Below, in pieces: positions 44,736 to 57,149 of a stretch of DNA of 64,000 nucleotides; the stretch's first letter is position 1; each line of letters opens with the position of its first letter. Below the pieces are notes generated by a model. It saw only the letters and a list, made by a program, of their open reading frames with translations. It did no database searches and had not been told where the DNA came from. Made by a program: the position numbers and the translations under genes. Origin of the DNA: Micrasema longulum (Eukaryota; Arthropoda; Insecta; Trichoptera; Brachycentridae); assembly GCA_022494885.1 (NCBI GenBank), contig JAGVSM010000217.1, forward strand, positions 310,001 to 374,000. The letters run 5' to 3'.

Positions 44736-45044
44736 TCAAATGATCATCAACATATTTTGCTAAGACCTGTGTATCTCTGTTCTATCATTACAAAATAAAT
44801 TATCAAAATGGTTCACAAGGTTCAACTGTTAATGGTCATGAAATAACTTACAAAATGTCTTACATAAAGGAATATGCTTTTTAGTAAAGTGTTAATGAGG
44901 TTCGAATGAAATATATTTTAAGTACATTTATGCCACACACGAGTTTAATATTAGTTAGAACAAAAGTTTTGGGTATTCAGAATTACCCTTCGTCAGGTGT
45001 AAATATAAACTGAAACAATATAATTATACAGAATACTATTTTTT

Positions 45045-45115
45045 TATTTACACTTAATATACATATCAGGGCGAGCATATTGCCTTACGGCAATTTCTTT
45101 TTACCTACCCAAACT
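45045..45115. repeat. LINE-tail fragment
   Basis: GGGCGAGCATATTGCCTTACGGCAATTTC resembles the reversed LINE end at 28465-28495. Confidence 0.4.
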
Positions 45116-45894
45116 TTTCAGTTTGATAAAATTAAAACCAACTACAGTCTATCATACATTATGTACTAATTACTAATTAGCACCAAAGTGTAAACTCTAA
45201 TTTTATGAAAGTTTAGTAAATTATTTATCTTCGCAATATTTTAATTTATTGCACATCACCAAATGTTAGAAAATTTATAATGGAAAAAATAACACAATAT
45301 TTTTCTTAGGGACCATCGAGTTAGTACAGTGGTGACTGGTGACTGGTGACTAGTCCTCGCTGATGGAAATAATACTCCAGACTAAAAGTATATCCCTTTG
45401 CAACTGCTTTCATACGAGGTAAACACCTTTCGCCAATGTGCCAAAAGTGCACAAACATGTGATTATCAAATTATTCCTAAACGACACATATCTTTTCCAA
45501 AAATGTAGGTTTTTAAGGATTTTTTTTTCAAATCAAAAACTTTAGTGGAGTAAACAATCGAAATTCAATCCGCCCGTTACAAAGGGACAATATGTAAATT
45601 TATGATTTTTTTATTATATTTGTATATCATCGATGGAAATCCACATACCTCAAATTTGATGATTTTAGAGGAGAGAGATTAATGGGTTATTTTTTTATGT
45701 GTGTATAGTAAAATTATGGATGGTTTTTTTTAACATTTAAGCAAGTTGAGTATTCAGTTTTCTATATTTTTTTTGTGCACATCAGTAATTTATTAATACG
45801 TAGACCAAAAAAATTACACCATCTAGGGGATTTTAGAACAAGATACTTTTCAAATATTAAAATTTTTATTAGCATCATATAGGTATATGTGACA

Positions 45895-46640
45895 ACATGG
45901 CGCAAGAGCAAAATTCTCTTCTTTCGGATATGGATACCTCTAATATTATCGGTAATTTGGATAAAAATATAATAGATAACATTAGTTAAATATCTGATAG
46001 TGATTTATTCCCAGATGTTTCACTTAAGAATAAAGATTACACCCCAATAACATTAATATTTTACACAAAACACCAATTTTTTGTGCACGTGACAGATTTA
46101 TCATTTTCCAAAAACCAACTTTCCACATTCCGTTCAATGATGAATCATTAAATAAATGTTCCTCTTTTCAAACTTAACTTCAAAAATGAATTATATTTCA
46201 TTAAAAAAATTGCTATTAATAATGGAAGAACAATTGATTTAATACGCTTAAATAGAAAACTAAATCAATCAAATAAACTATTTTTAAATCCTGCTAATAG
46301 TAATTATAATAATACTGATAATGATAATAAATGGAGAAAAATTCTTTACGTAAATACTATACCCACTATTGTATCCAATTTTTATCAAATAATATCAAAC
46401 CTGCTTTTTATACAAATAACAATATTGGTAAATTATTGCTTAAAAATAAAGATGAAAATAGTTTATTTAATAATTCAGGTGTTTACCGGTTATTTGTTTA
46501 TTTTTTATTTATTTTTTCTTTTATTAAAGAAGGTAAAAACACGAACAGAAAATATAAAAGGAAAAATAATGAAACCCACTAAACCGCGAAACCGGCTTGT
46601 CAGCAATTAAAATTCAATTCTTGTCTTTCAGTTTACTTTG
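45895..46640 (+). mobile_element. Penelope-like element remnant
   Basis: Broken frames: NQLSTFRSMMNH, NELYFIKKIAINNGRTIDLI, LRKYYTHYC, KPAFYTNNNIGKLLLKNKDE and NSGVYRL. This order (RT tail, a TNNN-L-K-L-N-KD block, then SGVYK/R before the GIY-YIG domain) is typical of Penelope-like retroelements. The GIY-YIG part itself is missing. Long poly-A/T tracts and stops show decay. Confidence 0.6.
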
Positions 46641-47254
46641 GAAGAACATGAAGAAATTTTTATATTTTTGTTAAAGAACACATGAGGTGTCTTCACAATA
46701 ACAATTTCTTAACTTCTTAAAAATAACAAAATTAACAAATCACCTAATCAATTTTTAATTAAGATACAGGGGTTCAAATCTTACATCCAAAATAATAAAG
46801 GGTTAAAAGTAAATAATATGGAAATATTTCACATTAGGAAAGCTTAAAAAAATAATGTTTCTTTGATCAATAATCAAACTTTTCAATGCAGCCTGTTATA
46901 CGAAGTTAGATTGTAATGGTCACCCTCTACCTTTTAAACTCACGCTCCTCCCTCTTATTTCAACTATTTCTCCTACAACATAAAATATTTTCATAACCTA
47001 ATCAATGCATGTAAATGTTGCTTATTAAAATGCATGTCGTGTTGGTTTTACATTTTTGTGCAACAACTATGGTGAAGGTGCATAGTGGGTTTTGCATGTT
47101 AGTTTAATTGGTGTCCTGGCGAAGAAATAGATATGTCTCGAAACTGGTAGACATAGAAAAGTCAGTAAGTGGTTACATACAAATATTTAATAACATTTAG
47201 TAAGTATTGGTAATGTTTTATTTTATTAAAATATGAATAAGCACTCAATAAGCA

Positions 47255-47405
47255 ACATACGTGTAATGGACGGTTACGGTTTGCGCTTGCAATTTTTTAC
47301 CCAAATACCTACGGCCCGTTGTATTGCTGTAATCTGTAGCTAACTTCATGGGTCATAATCATATAATGGTTTTTCTCCGTATGGGCGACTCTATTAGATT
47401 ATTAC
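47255..47405 (+). repeat. Dispersed repeat shared with 28265-28415
   Basis: ACCTACGGCCCGTTGTATTGCTGTAA and GTAGCTAACTTC occur in both places, as does the end CGACTCTATTAG. Confidence 0.65.
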
Positions 47406-48454
47406 TTTAAGAATAAGTAATTCTATTGATTGATTTGGTGTTTATTTTGTAGAACTCCATATTTAAACTTTATTTGGGCATTTTCAAACGAATGTCATTT
47501 TCAAACGAAACTGTAAAAATAAAATAAAGTGTTCAGTAGATTCAAATCAGTGTTTGATTTCTAATTATAAGTATAAGTATATTATAACTATTGCATATTT
47601 TATTATACTAAGTTAGAAGTAAAAAAAATTCTACACAATAGTATATCAATTTCAACTTGAGTCTAACGTCAACTTCTAGTAAGTATTACATACAAAACGT
47701 CGGAAATTCCAGCAAGATATCTGTAGTAGATTCCAGCCACTGGTCAATGATTGAATGGGTAACATTGACCAGCCTTAAAAGTACCAGCCTTAGGCTTAGT
47801 TACTCGTATTTATAATTTGGAATTTTTAATTATATTCCATAAATCTGCTCCTGAAGCGACTCAAAAACCGAAAATAAACAAGTAATAACTGTTCTGATAC
47901 AATTATTACATATATTTAAAGCTGAGAATCAGTCACAAATAGTGTATCTTACGGTATGGTATGTGTATATTTTTTTTAATAATCAAAAGTCAGCCTCTGG
48001 CTCAAAATTAAGAAGATGCATTTAAGGAAAAGCGAACCGAAAACTTTTAATAGAAGATACGAACAAAAAGTATAGACCTGAGTTTTGATTCAAACTTAAA
48101 CATAAAATTATTTAATGATAGTTTTGTTTCTGTCATAAGGGGACAAGTACCTAAAATTCCGAAAAAAATAGGGACAAGGATAAAAGGGAATTAAGTGGTG
48201 TATAAAATATATATTGTTTCTTTCAAAATATATTTTCTTTCTAGTTAAATTATTGTTTTTGGTCAAGCTCTGAAAATTACTCTATTTAAAAAAAAAACTT
48301 AAACTTATTTATCTATGTTTACGTTTTTATTATGATTTTAACCAATTAAAATATAATATAAATATTTGCTACTGTAATTGGATCGGCATCCGAAGAATAA
48401 ACTGATCTTCTTGACTTCATTTACCATTTATATTATGTGGTTGAGATTTAATAT

Positions 48455-48660
48455 ACTTGTAAACCTGGGCACTTTGATACATGACAGCTAGATATCTGTA
48501 GTCTGTGCATGACAGATGGCAGTAGGCATAACCATAGAATAACAACAGTTGAACTCGCATAAGATATCTGTAGTCTGTGCTCGCATGCATCCAAATAAAG
48601 CAATGTGAATGTAGCTATGGTTAAAATACATGTCATGTCAATGATTCTAATAATATAATT
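48455..48660 (+). repeat. Dispersed repeat shared with 59125-59275
   Basis: GCACTTTGATACATGACAG, GGCATAACCATAGAA, AATAAAGCAAT and ATGATTCTAATAATATA recur at 59125-59275. This copy has a 19-bp internal block (AGATATCTGTAGTCTGTGC) twice. Confidence 0.65.
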
Positions 48661-49270
48661 TGGCCATTCGGATCTTTAGCACATCTAGGTTTAATTACTA
48701 TTAGCGATTTTTTGTTATTATTTGTATTTTGTCACGGGTCGATTACAATTTTTCAAAGGCGAAAATTTTGACGTTTAATTTCTAGATCGTAATTAAAGAC
48801 GTACCTAATCATATAATTTTAGAACAAAATAATTATTTACTGTGATATTTAATCGAAAATGATTTCCAAAATGTGTACAGTGCCGAAAAAATATTTTTAA
48901 TAATCATAAACATCTTTTACAGTTCCAATTGAATAGAATCCGTTATTTGGTTTGTTAAATAAAATTATCACTTTTGAAATTCGCACGTAAGTGTGATTGG
49001 TCACCATAGTATTAAATATTTATATGTTGGTCACTTGTTTTCCAAATGTCAGTTTGACCACTACAACACTAGTTAACATTTCCAATAGACAAAAAACTTA
49101 ATAATGACCATAAATTGTGCAGAGTAATTCAATAATAAAACCACGTTCAGTATTTTCATATTTTACTATTTGTTGATATATTATATATTTATTTTTAAAT
49201 ACGTTTCAAAGATTAGATGAAATCGTCGATTTATAACCTAATTAATTATTTTATTCAAAAGGTTTTATTT

Positions 49271-49968
49271 AAGAACTATTTTGATAGGTTGGGTTAGAAT
49301 ATGGAGCGCTGTTTTTTTTATTTATTTGTTGCGCATCAGAAAAAGCACAAGAATAATGACGATATTTGTGTTGATTTATGTCAGAAGCCGCTTCTCAGGA
49401 AATGACTTTGTGACGTAACTAAATTTATTTATAAGAAATTCCGAATTCCGAAAAGCCGAGATATTGTTATAAAAACGAGGATGTTTTTGTTAAGTGACGT
49501 TAGCTGGCGCTACTCAAGAGCGACTTTGTGACGTTAAAAAATTCATGGTGTAGCCGAAATATGTGACGTTAGCAAAAACATCCTCGTTTTTATTACAATA
49601 TTTCGGCTACACCATGAATTTCTTAACGTCGCAAAGTCACCCCTGAGTAGCGCCTGCTAACGTCACTTAACAAAAACATCCTAGTTTTTATTTCAATATT
49701 TCGGCTACGCCATGAATTTCTTAACGTCGCAAAGTCACCCCTGAGTAGCGCCTGCTAACGTCACTTAACAAAAACATCCTCGTTTTTATAACAATATTTC
49801 GGCTTTTCGGAATTCGGAATTTCTTATAAATAAATTTAGTTACGTCACAAAGTCATTTCCTGAGAAGCGGCTTCTGACATAAATCAACACAAATATCGTC
49901 ATTATTCTTGTGCTTTTTCTGATGCGCAACAAATATTCTAACCCAACCTATTAAAATAGTTCTTATTC
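49271..49968. repeat. Fold-back structure, about 700 bp
   Basis: The left outer sequence AAGAACTATTTTGATAGGTTGG is mirrored by CCAACCTATTAAAATAGTTCTT at the right. Further inward, TTTGTTGCGCATCAGAAAAAGC and AAGCCGCTTCTCAGGAAATGAC are mirrored at 49915 and 49850. Arms reach about 240 bp each with small gaps; the right arm lacks about 20 bases of the left. The centre holds 98-bp units in both orientations. Confidence 0.9.
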
Positions 49969-50330
49969 AGGGGTGACTTTGCGACGTTAAGAAATTCATG
50001 GCGTAGCCGAAATATTGTAATAAAAACTAGGATGTTTTTGTTAAGTGACGTTAGCAGGCGCTACTCAGGGGTGACTTTGCGACGTTAAGAAATTCATGGC
50101 GTAGCCGAAATATTGTAATAAAAACTAGGATGTTTTTGTTAAGTGACGTTAGCAGGCGCTACTCAAGAGCGACTTTGTGACGTTAAAAAATTTATGGTGT
50201 AGCCGAAATATTGTAATAAAAACGAGGATGTTTTTGCTAAGTGGCGTTAGCAGGTGCTACTCAGGGGCGACTTTATCACGTGACGAAATTGTTTTATAAG
50301 AAATTCATGGTGAAGCCGAGATGCGTGGTG
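49968..50330 (+). repeat. 98-bp tandem repeats adjoining the fold-back
   Basis: Units begin CAGGGGTGACTTTGCGACG (or CAAGAGCGACTTTGTGACG) at 49968, 50066, 50164 and 50262, exact 98-bp spacing; the fourth is partial. The same unit occurs inverted inside the fold-back (49640 and 49738, again 98 bp apart). Each unit has AAATTCATGGCGTAGCCGAA and AAGTGACGTTAGCAGGCGC. Confidence 0.92.
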
Positions 50331-50334
50331 TTTC

Positions 50335-51880
50335 GAAAAATATCGGTGTAGGTAGGCGCCTAGTTATAATACAATTTTTGTATATGTATAATTATTATTA
50401 TTGTATTTGTATACTTATAATTTAAATATATTTATGTATAATTCTTATTTTAATATGTTTATGTATTAATCGCTATTTTTTTCCAATTATTTTTAATCGC
50501 TATCCCGTTTATAAATTATATTTGTAACACTTAATAATACATTTTTAAAATCATTAAATGTTATTTTTGTATTTTCTTTAATATTATTGTTCATGTAAAT
50601 TCTATATTATTAGTTCTTCTAATTTACTCCACATATTTTTTAATTACAAAAAATAAAAATGCGACAGGACAAAATTGGCAAAGCACAAAACAAAATAGGA
50701 AACAGGAGAGTAAAAGAACTGAAAAATGGAACGCATTCAAAAAGATCTCTTTGACAGATAAATGATTAGACGTCCGTATTAACTTCTCCAAAGGTATTTT
50801 CGCAAACGAGTGGAGGCGTATAAAAAAAAAAGGTATTTAAAAATTTAATCAGTATTCAAAAACTGCTTTGAGAAGGGAATATATGAATGCTGCATTTTCT
50901 GGGTACGTTATTATATGTGATTGAAATGATCATTGATTATATTCTACATAGTGCAATGAAGGTTTTATCTATTTAATTGATAAAAATCAATAGTTGAAAG
51001 GGGTGTTTACGGTGGATGTCATACATAATGCACAGTAATCACAATCACAGGTTGTGAGATCCGTAAATGCTTTGACTTCCATATCCATACAAAATCTTTT
51101 ATCTACGTTAAGATTAATAAACTTACTACCTACGCTGCCCTTATAAATCTATTTAAATCAAACTTTAGTTGCCAGAATTCCACTCATATGCTTGGAAGCT
51201 ACAAAACGTTTTGATAATTCAGTTTCCATGTATAAGAAATAGGTATTTCATAAATAAATTTAGTAAAAAGATTATAAATTCAAACTTTCCATGCGTTCTG
51301 TAGTTGTATGACGTGTTGTAATCTTACTCTTTTTACGATTATTAAAAACTAAATTAAAAAAAAATAATAGTCAATTAAAAAAAAAACCTAAAACTGGGGA
51401 CTGAATTTCTTACCATTCATGGACTATGTCAATGCAAACTGCTGTGTTATCTAGCTTCTATCTATTATTGAAAGAAAATATTTTATCACAATTAAGGAGT
51501 AACTAAAATCCCAACCAACCGCGCTCCTTTGCAAAATATTTGAGATGCTTATTGTAAAACGCCCCTAATGTATTTTTACTAAAATGACCCATTATCAATT
51601 ATCCAAAAAAAAAAAAAAATAACATTGCGACTTAGATAAGATCATTTGACAGTTGAAAATTCGGAATGAATCTACGCAAAAATTCAGATGGGATCTTAAA
51701 CGTAAAGTTTACCAGTGTATAAGAAAGTAATATGGAGTAAGCATTTACAGGGCTTTTATTTATCATTGCCTGGTTTGTGTGATCACTTTGCACAGCGGCG
51801 TATCTAAATTCAAACCATAGAGATATTTTCGTTTACCTTACCATAGAGTGAAGCTTTTTTTTTGTATGGCAGTCCCATCT
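50335..51880. other. Intergenic DNA upstream of RPL36A
   Basis: No exon found. 51005-51110 (GGTGGATGTCATACATAATGC, AATGCTTTGACTTCCATA) is a decayed match to the MITE interior at 13810-13920. Confidence 0.45.
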
Positions 51881-51887
51881 GACATCC

Positions 51888-51924
51888 GGCCTTTTGAGTT
51901 TGCGATTTGACGGATTTCGCCATG
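51888..51924 (+). promoter_or_regulatory. TOP-like 5' end of RPL36A
   Basis: CGGCCTTTTGAGTTTGCG lies about 30 bases before the ATG. A pyrimidine tract at the transcription start (CCTTTT at 51890) is characteristic of ribosomal protein mRNAs. The start site itself is inferred. Confidence 0.5.
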
Positions 51925-53250
51925 GTACACAATTTGTTTTGAATTTTTAACTTATCTAATAACATCGGGCTTGTTTAAATCTGATTTTATTCGAATGATC
52001 TATTTTCACTATCAGTGATATATGTGAGTGCTAATTTCAGTGATATTTATAAAAGTACTTCTATCTTATTTCAGGTTAACGTACCGAAACAACGTCGTAC
52101 TTTCTGCAAAAAATGCAAGGTTCACAAGAGCCACAAAGTCTCGCAGTACAAGAAATCAAAAGAAAGGCAGGTTTCGCAGGGACGACGTCGTTACGATAGA
52201 AAGCAGCAAGGTTATGGGGGCCAGACAAAACCTATTTTCAGGAAGAAGGTTTGTTATTGTTCATATGTCTTAAAGCTATGTCTAATGACATGGTCTTTGA
52301 ATCTTTAACTTTATATTATTTTTTTATAGTTAATGATTAACGCTCGATGCATAGAATCATGCTTTAATAAAAACAAATAAAACTTTGATGACAAAAATAA
52401 GTAATATTTTTTTTGTAAATATGTATGTTGTTTTTTATTGCCTTATTAAATAATCTAATAGCCAATACACACTCTGTTAGATATCCTATTTTAGTTTTGA
52501 GGCATTCACTGTATACGGCATTAATCATTAAAATATTTGTGTATCTTGTTAATGTTATCTTAAAGCACAAAAATAAATTTCTAAATATTCCAGGTGGTAA
52601 TCATCCAACTTAAATACATGACCTAAACTGTAAACCTAAAATCTTGTAAAAATATCCCAGGGGATAAATTCTGCATTAAATACTCGTTATCAAACAAATT
52701 GTGACAAACCTGAAAATATTATTTATCTTTTTAAAAATTTATATTTCTACTATCAAACATCCCAAATTATGAACAACTGTGCTTGAAAATGTAAATAAAG
52801 TTGAGATAGAACAGGAGTCAAATCTCTGATCTGTTAAATCGCAACAATAATAGGGTACTAAGTCCCGGTTCTATTACAGTTTCATTAAGCATAAATTAAT
52901 ATGTTCAATGTTGATGTTATGTTTTTTATGCTAAACCTTGAATATAAATATTTAAACAATTTGAGGTAGCAAAATCGCTGATAGTATCACTGGGTTCTCA
53001 CTGATTTTCTCTGGAGATGTTCTGGTGTGCCTGTCTTTTTATCAAGTTTCCCCACCCTTATTTGTGTAGTGATTGTGTAGTAATTTAATCTCGAGTATTA
53101 TATATTTTATAGGCTAAGACCACAAAGAAGATCGTTCTGAGATTGGAATGTACTGATTGCAAATTCCGCTCCCAAGTAGCCCTAAAGCGATGCAAGCACT
53201 TTGAGTTGGGAGGAGACAAGAAGAGGAAGGGACAAATGATTCAATTTTAA
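51922..53250 (+). CDS. RpL36A: Ribosomal protein L36A / eL42 (gene span)
   Basis: Spliced CDS: 51922-51924 (ATG alone), 52075-52248, 53113-53250; 104 residues, close to the 106 of the human protein. Encodes [60 protein letters not shown] and [20 protein letters not shown]. The two CxxC pairs (CKKC; CTDC with the later C-x-H) form the family's zinc-binding site. Component of the 60S subunit near the E site. The single-codon first exon is typical of ribosomal protein genes. Housekeeping expression expected. Ends 1.4 kb before WASHC3, convergent. Confidence 0.97.
52075..52248 (+). CDS. RpL36A: RpL36A exon 2
   Basis: Acceptor TTATTTCAG, phase 0, 58 codons from [10 protein letters not shown] to PIFRKK, donor GTTTGT. 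Confidence 0.97.
53113..53250 (+). CDS. RpL36A: RpL36A exon 3
   Basis: Acceptor TTTATAG, from [12 protein letters not shown] to GQMIQF and TAA at 53248-53250. Confidence 0.97.
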   Translation, partial: AKTTKKIVLRLECTDCKFRSQVALKRCKHFELGGDKKRKGQMIQF

Positions 53251-53268
53251 TTGAATGTAATTAAGCCG

Positions 53269-53274
53269 AATAAA
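53269..53274 (+). terminator. RpL36A polyadenylation signal
   Basis: AATAAA 19 bases after the stop codon, giving the short 3' UTR usual for ribosomal protein mRNAs. Confidence 0.8.
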
Positions 53275-53404
53275 AATCCTTAAAACATCGCCTAGTTTTT
53301 TTTCTTTAATGGATACTCAATTCACATTGATGTTTAACAAAGGTATAGTTAAAATTCACAATGTGTGCCTTAAAAATGTGTTGATACAACAGGTGCTAAA
53401 TTTA

Positions 53405-53715
53405 TTATACTCAAGATCATCATCATCATCAGCCGTCTCTTGTCCAATGGTGAACATAGATCTAATCCAGCCAATAAAATCCCATCCAACCACTTCCTGC
53501 AACCCGTCTTATGTCATCAGACCACTTTGCCTGAGGGCTACTGACACTTCTGCCTGTCCTGGGTTGCCATTCTGTATGCGCCCGCTAAAATATGCACCTT
53601 CCCAGGACCTTGGCTTTTGCATTGCGTCGCTCATGACTGCGACTCCCCTAAACAAAGCAAAAGCTGGTTCTGGAGGAAGGGTCCTTTTTTCAACTCGCAA
53701 GGGGATCACGGGATG
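53405..53715. repeat. Dispersed repeat, family unknown
   Basis: Starts with an ATC run (ATCATCATCATCATCAGCCG) and GTCCAATGGTGAACATAG, a pattern frequent in insect interspersed repeats. The plus-strand open frame over it has no recognisable domain. Confidence 0.45.
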
Positions 53716-53886
53716 TTAAATATTATATCAATAGATGAAAAAAATATATAATTTGAACAAGAATGATAGAGGGAAGAGTGCTGTGCATAGTTAGTGCTAC
53801 AAACTGGCAGATGAAATAAATATTTATTTTGTATCATGCAAAAGGAGGCATTAAAATTAATTCTGGAGAGTAGGTTTAAAGAGTTT

Positions 53887-54064
53887 ACAATGTTTTGAGT
53901 ATGTCCAAATGTTTGTAGACGGGCTAGATTTACTCACTAGGGAGTTATTTAGATCTAAATTTGTCAAAACAGACTCAAACTCTGTTGCAACAAATTTAGA
54001 TCTAAATAACTCCCTAGGGAGGAAATCCAGCCTGTCTAACATTTGGACATACTCAAAACATTGT
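53887..54064. mobile_element. Palindromic MITE, CAACAATGTTTTGAG family
   Basis: Arms of about 77 bp: ACAATGTTTTGAGTATGTCC at the left is mirrored by GGACATACTCAAAACATTGT at the right, and TTATTTAGATCTAAATTTGT meets its complement at the centre with a ~25-base loop. Related ends lie at 13580 and 44640. 54165-54340 continues with sequence shared with 13740-13930. Confidence 0.85.
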
Positions 54065-54684
54065 TGATTAAACTAACTGGTATAAGAAGTTTAAAAATTG
54101 TCTTCAGGCGTTGCCTAGTAGTTAAATTGGTTCACACGGATGAATCTCGCACACATTTCAGTTTTTTTACTTCACAAAAGTCAACAGATGGAAGAGTTAA
54201 GAAAATGTGGATGTTATAACAGGGGCAGAATGGTGGATGTTACACAGTGTGTAAAGTGGCCACTTAAACGATAGAGATAAGCTCTGTAAATGCCTGGAAT
54301 TCCATATTCTCTTCTCAAAAATGTTTCCCTCTCTGTTGTGACAAAATTTAAGAGTACTTTATTATTTATATAGATACCATAATTCAGATATAGTGCGTCT
54401 ATTTTCAAGAGTAAATTTTAAATATTCCATGAATATGATGAATTTTCAATACCTTGAACATAAAAAAAAAATGAAACAGGTATTTTAGTTTTCCAGCAAG
54501 TATTAAGTTTATATAAATAGATTGAAACAATTATACCTGATTATCGTCTGACAGATATAATCTGCAATAACTGTATGGATTGAAAAAATAAGTCACAATG
54601 CTGATTTTTATAAAATGAAAACAATGCGGTTTTTATCCATCGACTTTACTTTCATAAAAAAAATACTTTGGTTATTTATATGAA

Positions 54685-54978
54685 TCAACTTTCTAAAACA
54701 TTAGGATCCAGTCCTTCTTGAATTATTTTTAACTTAACAGCTTGTACGGGAACACCAACTTGCACCATTTTGAAAAACCTGTCGTATATTGGGTCTTTAG
54801 GTTTTAATGGTTGGATAGAATCTTCACTTGCTACCGGTGGTTCATCTTCGATTGGTTGAATATTAGTTTCAAGTGGTTTAACATTAGGTTCAATGCTACC
54901 TTCTACAGTGCTTAATATTTTCTCTTCTTGTGTTTCGACAATTTTTAAAGTTTCTTCCATATCCGGTATAGAAGACAA
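54685..54978 (-). CDS. WASHC3: WASHC3 last exon
   Basis: Acceptor TTTTATAG, phase 0, 97 codons plus TGA. Holds the linker and the MVQVGVPV / EGLDP motifs. Confidence 0.92.
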   Translation of the reverse strand: MSSIPDMEETLKIVETQEEKILSTVEGSIEPNVKPLETNIQPIEDEPPVASEDSIQPLKPKDPIYDRFFKMVQVGVPVQAVKLKIIQEGLDPNVLES

Positions 54979-55938
54979 CTATAAAAAAATATGTACATTT
55001 CGTTAAAAGCATAGAGGACAATAAGTTTTATGGGAAATGACATAAAGCTTTTTCAGGCATTTAAATCAAGTATTGAGGCAATTTGTCATTAAATATTTGG
55101 TTTCCTGATCTTGCAGTTTGTTACCGAATCTCTGTCTAAATAGTAGTTCAACGTGATTTATATTTATAACTTTTAGTTCGAAGTTGGCTTGGGTAATAAA
55201 CAATTTAACTACAAATAATGTTTTGCTGAAAAACATTACAGTACTCTTACAGTATTCAATAGAAGCAATATAATATTTTTCATTTTTAGTCTGTATTTAA
55301 TTGCAACAAAAGTTTCTTGTTTAAATTGGACATACTCAAACATTGTTGAAAAATTTCTTGATTCGTAAAATATATGTTTTACATTCACGTTTACATTTAC
55401 GTTTTATGAATTACATTCTTTAGTCTTTTGATCAGTTTTTAATTTTATTATAAAGAATTTATTCCAAATATAATAAGGATATATTCTAAATATATGTAAG
55501 TACATATAATATTTTACACAACTAAAGAACAAATGAGAGGGTAACAAACAACCCCTGTAGATAACATATAAATCAAAAGTAAAATAAGTATTTTTTCCAA
55601 ACTATTTGTTATTTTTATAGTACCTGTGAAATTTATATAAATGTATTTTTCTATGTCCAAATAAAAATATACTTCATACAAATAATATGATCAATATCAC
55701 TGATGACCAATAATTCACATTTGGCCAAAGTTAATTTAGTTTAAAAGCATCACAAAATTGGGTAAGTTAACTTACTTTGCTTTCTAATATTTTTAATGAG
55801 GCTTCAATTTTCTGCATTTTAATTTCATAATTTACTAATTTTGTTTCACACTCGTAGGCAAAATTATTCAAAAACTGGACTGTTTTTAAAACAAAATGGT
55901 TTATGAATGCCAGCATACGCTTTTGATGAAGAGCCATC
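54685..55938 (-). CDS. WASHC3: WASH complex subunit 3 / CCDC53 (gene span)
   Basis: Two coding exons on the minus strand: 55938-55776 and 54978-54685. Encodes ALHQKRMLAFINHFVLKTVQ, FLNNFAYECETKLV, a coiled-coil with KMQKIEASLKILESKLSSIP, an acidic Pro-rich linker, and the conserved KDPIYDRFFKMVQVGVPVQA and LKIIQEGLDPNVLE. These match human CCDC53 in order (QKRTVAFLNQF, LDAKLSSIPG, YLKMVQVGVPV, SEGLDPDLL). Known role: core subunit of the pentameric WASH complex that activates Arp2/3 on endosomes. From the first visible Met the protein is 151 residues; the human one is 194 with an extra N-terminus and acidic tail. The exon opens with one base of a split codon, so an upstream exon exists; I could not place it. 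Confidence 0.92.
54979..55775. other. WASHC3 intron
   Basis: No exon seen. 55325-55355 (AAATTGGACATACTCAAACATTGTTG) is a fragment of the MITE end at 54045. Confidence 0.55.
55776..55938 (-). CDS. WASHC3: WASHC3 coiled-coil exon
   Basis: Acceptor TTTTTCAG, donor GTAAGT. Encodes the conserved QKR-x-AF motif and the coiled coil. The first in-frame Met (55937) may be the start if the upstream exon is noncoding. Confidence 0.92.
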
Positions 55939-56221
55939 CTGAAAAATAAACAGATATAATTCAAAAAAGTAAAGTGAGCTAAACTCAAAAAGACAAATTA
56001 AAAGCGATTAAAACACTTTTTTAATTTATTGGCGCGTATAAAAATCATAGAGAATATACAACCATGAAAGGCTGACTTCCTCATTTCAGTCAATTAATAC
56101 TTGCAAGGGTTAAAAGCGGTAAGATTTTACTCAATAGAGTTACAACATAAACAGGTCCATCCAAATAAAAAGGATGAATGTGAAATCCATCAGACTAGAC
56201 GATTATTCGAGAGGCTTAAAG

Positions 56222-56573
56222 TAATGGGGAAGTTCAGTAGTTTTTTTTCAATTTTTATACTATGATTTTTTTTAAAGTTTTTTATTTCTGAAATAACTCC
56301 GCGAGTGACGTCAGAGATTATCTTTCACATATTCTCGATTAGTTCTGGCCATTGGTCCATTGACGGCAAGCGAACCGGAAATCTTCCATAACTCTCTTAT
56401 CATTGGCTGATTCATATGAACTAGTGACGTCGTTTAAAGTAGTTTGTTTTTATTAAAATATTTTTCTCATACATTTTCAGGAAACTGCCATACAATTGAA
56501 TGCTCCAATTTTTACAGCGCGCAAGAAAACATTTATTGTGTCCGATTTTCCATAGGACTGAAGTTCCTCATAG
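56222..56573. mobile_element. MITE, GAGGAAGTTCAGTG family
   Basis: Left end AATGGGGAAGTTCAGTAG, right end CTGAAGTTCCTCAT. Interior ACTAGTGACGTCGTTTAAAG matches the copy at 23705-23740. 352 bp, noncoding. Confidence 0.75.
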
Positions 56574-57149
56574 CCAGTAACAGTAGTAGGTAATGGATTG
56601 TCTAGTTGGAGAATTAAATTTGATGTGGGTGTTGAAAAAAATATTTATTCAACACCCAGAGGGGTCTGAAAATGAACAGTTTAACCCTGGACACTTAACG
56701 TTTGTACGTACCTCATTAAACCTAACCATTCGTCGATTCCACAAACAATTTTAGAGGTGAATATTTCTAATCAAAAACTAATTTATATAAATTTTGTCAA
56801 AAACTATTTTTATAAGAATATTTTTTATTATGGCATTAATTTTTAGAACTTGGAGAACATGACTTAATGTGTATATATTTATTGAAAAAATAAAGGTAAA
56901 ATTGCCTTATTTTCTTTAGCGAACTAAAATTATAACATTCGCTTTACTAAAAAAATATATAAAAAACTAATATTTAAAAGCGTAAGTTGCGCAAAAATAA
57001 ATTTTTTGCTCACCACAAATTGCGGTGTTACGTTTTGATGGGTCAGTTTTCGAATGCGCCTTTTTGTAAGGAGCAAAGCCCAAAATATTATTATTTTTTT
57101 TATTATTGGTATTTCAGTAGGTTGAAAATCATTGCTGGACGTTGACTGA

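Noticed and set aside
52249..53112. snoRNA in the RpL36A intron
   Set aside because: Ribosomal protein introns often host snoRNAs. I found a TTGATGA near 52386 but no matching D box with terminal stem, and no H/ACA pattern.
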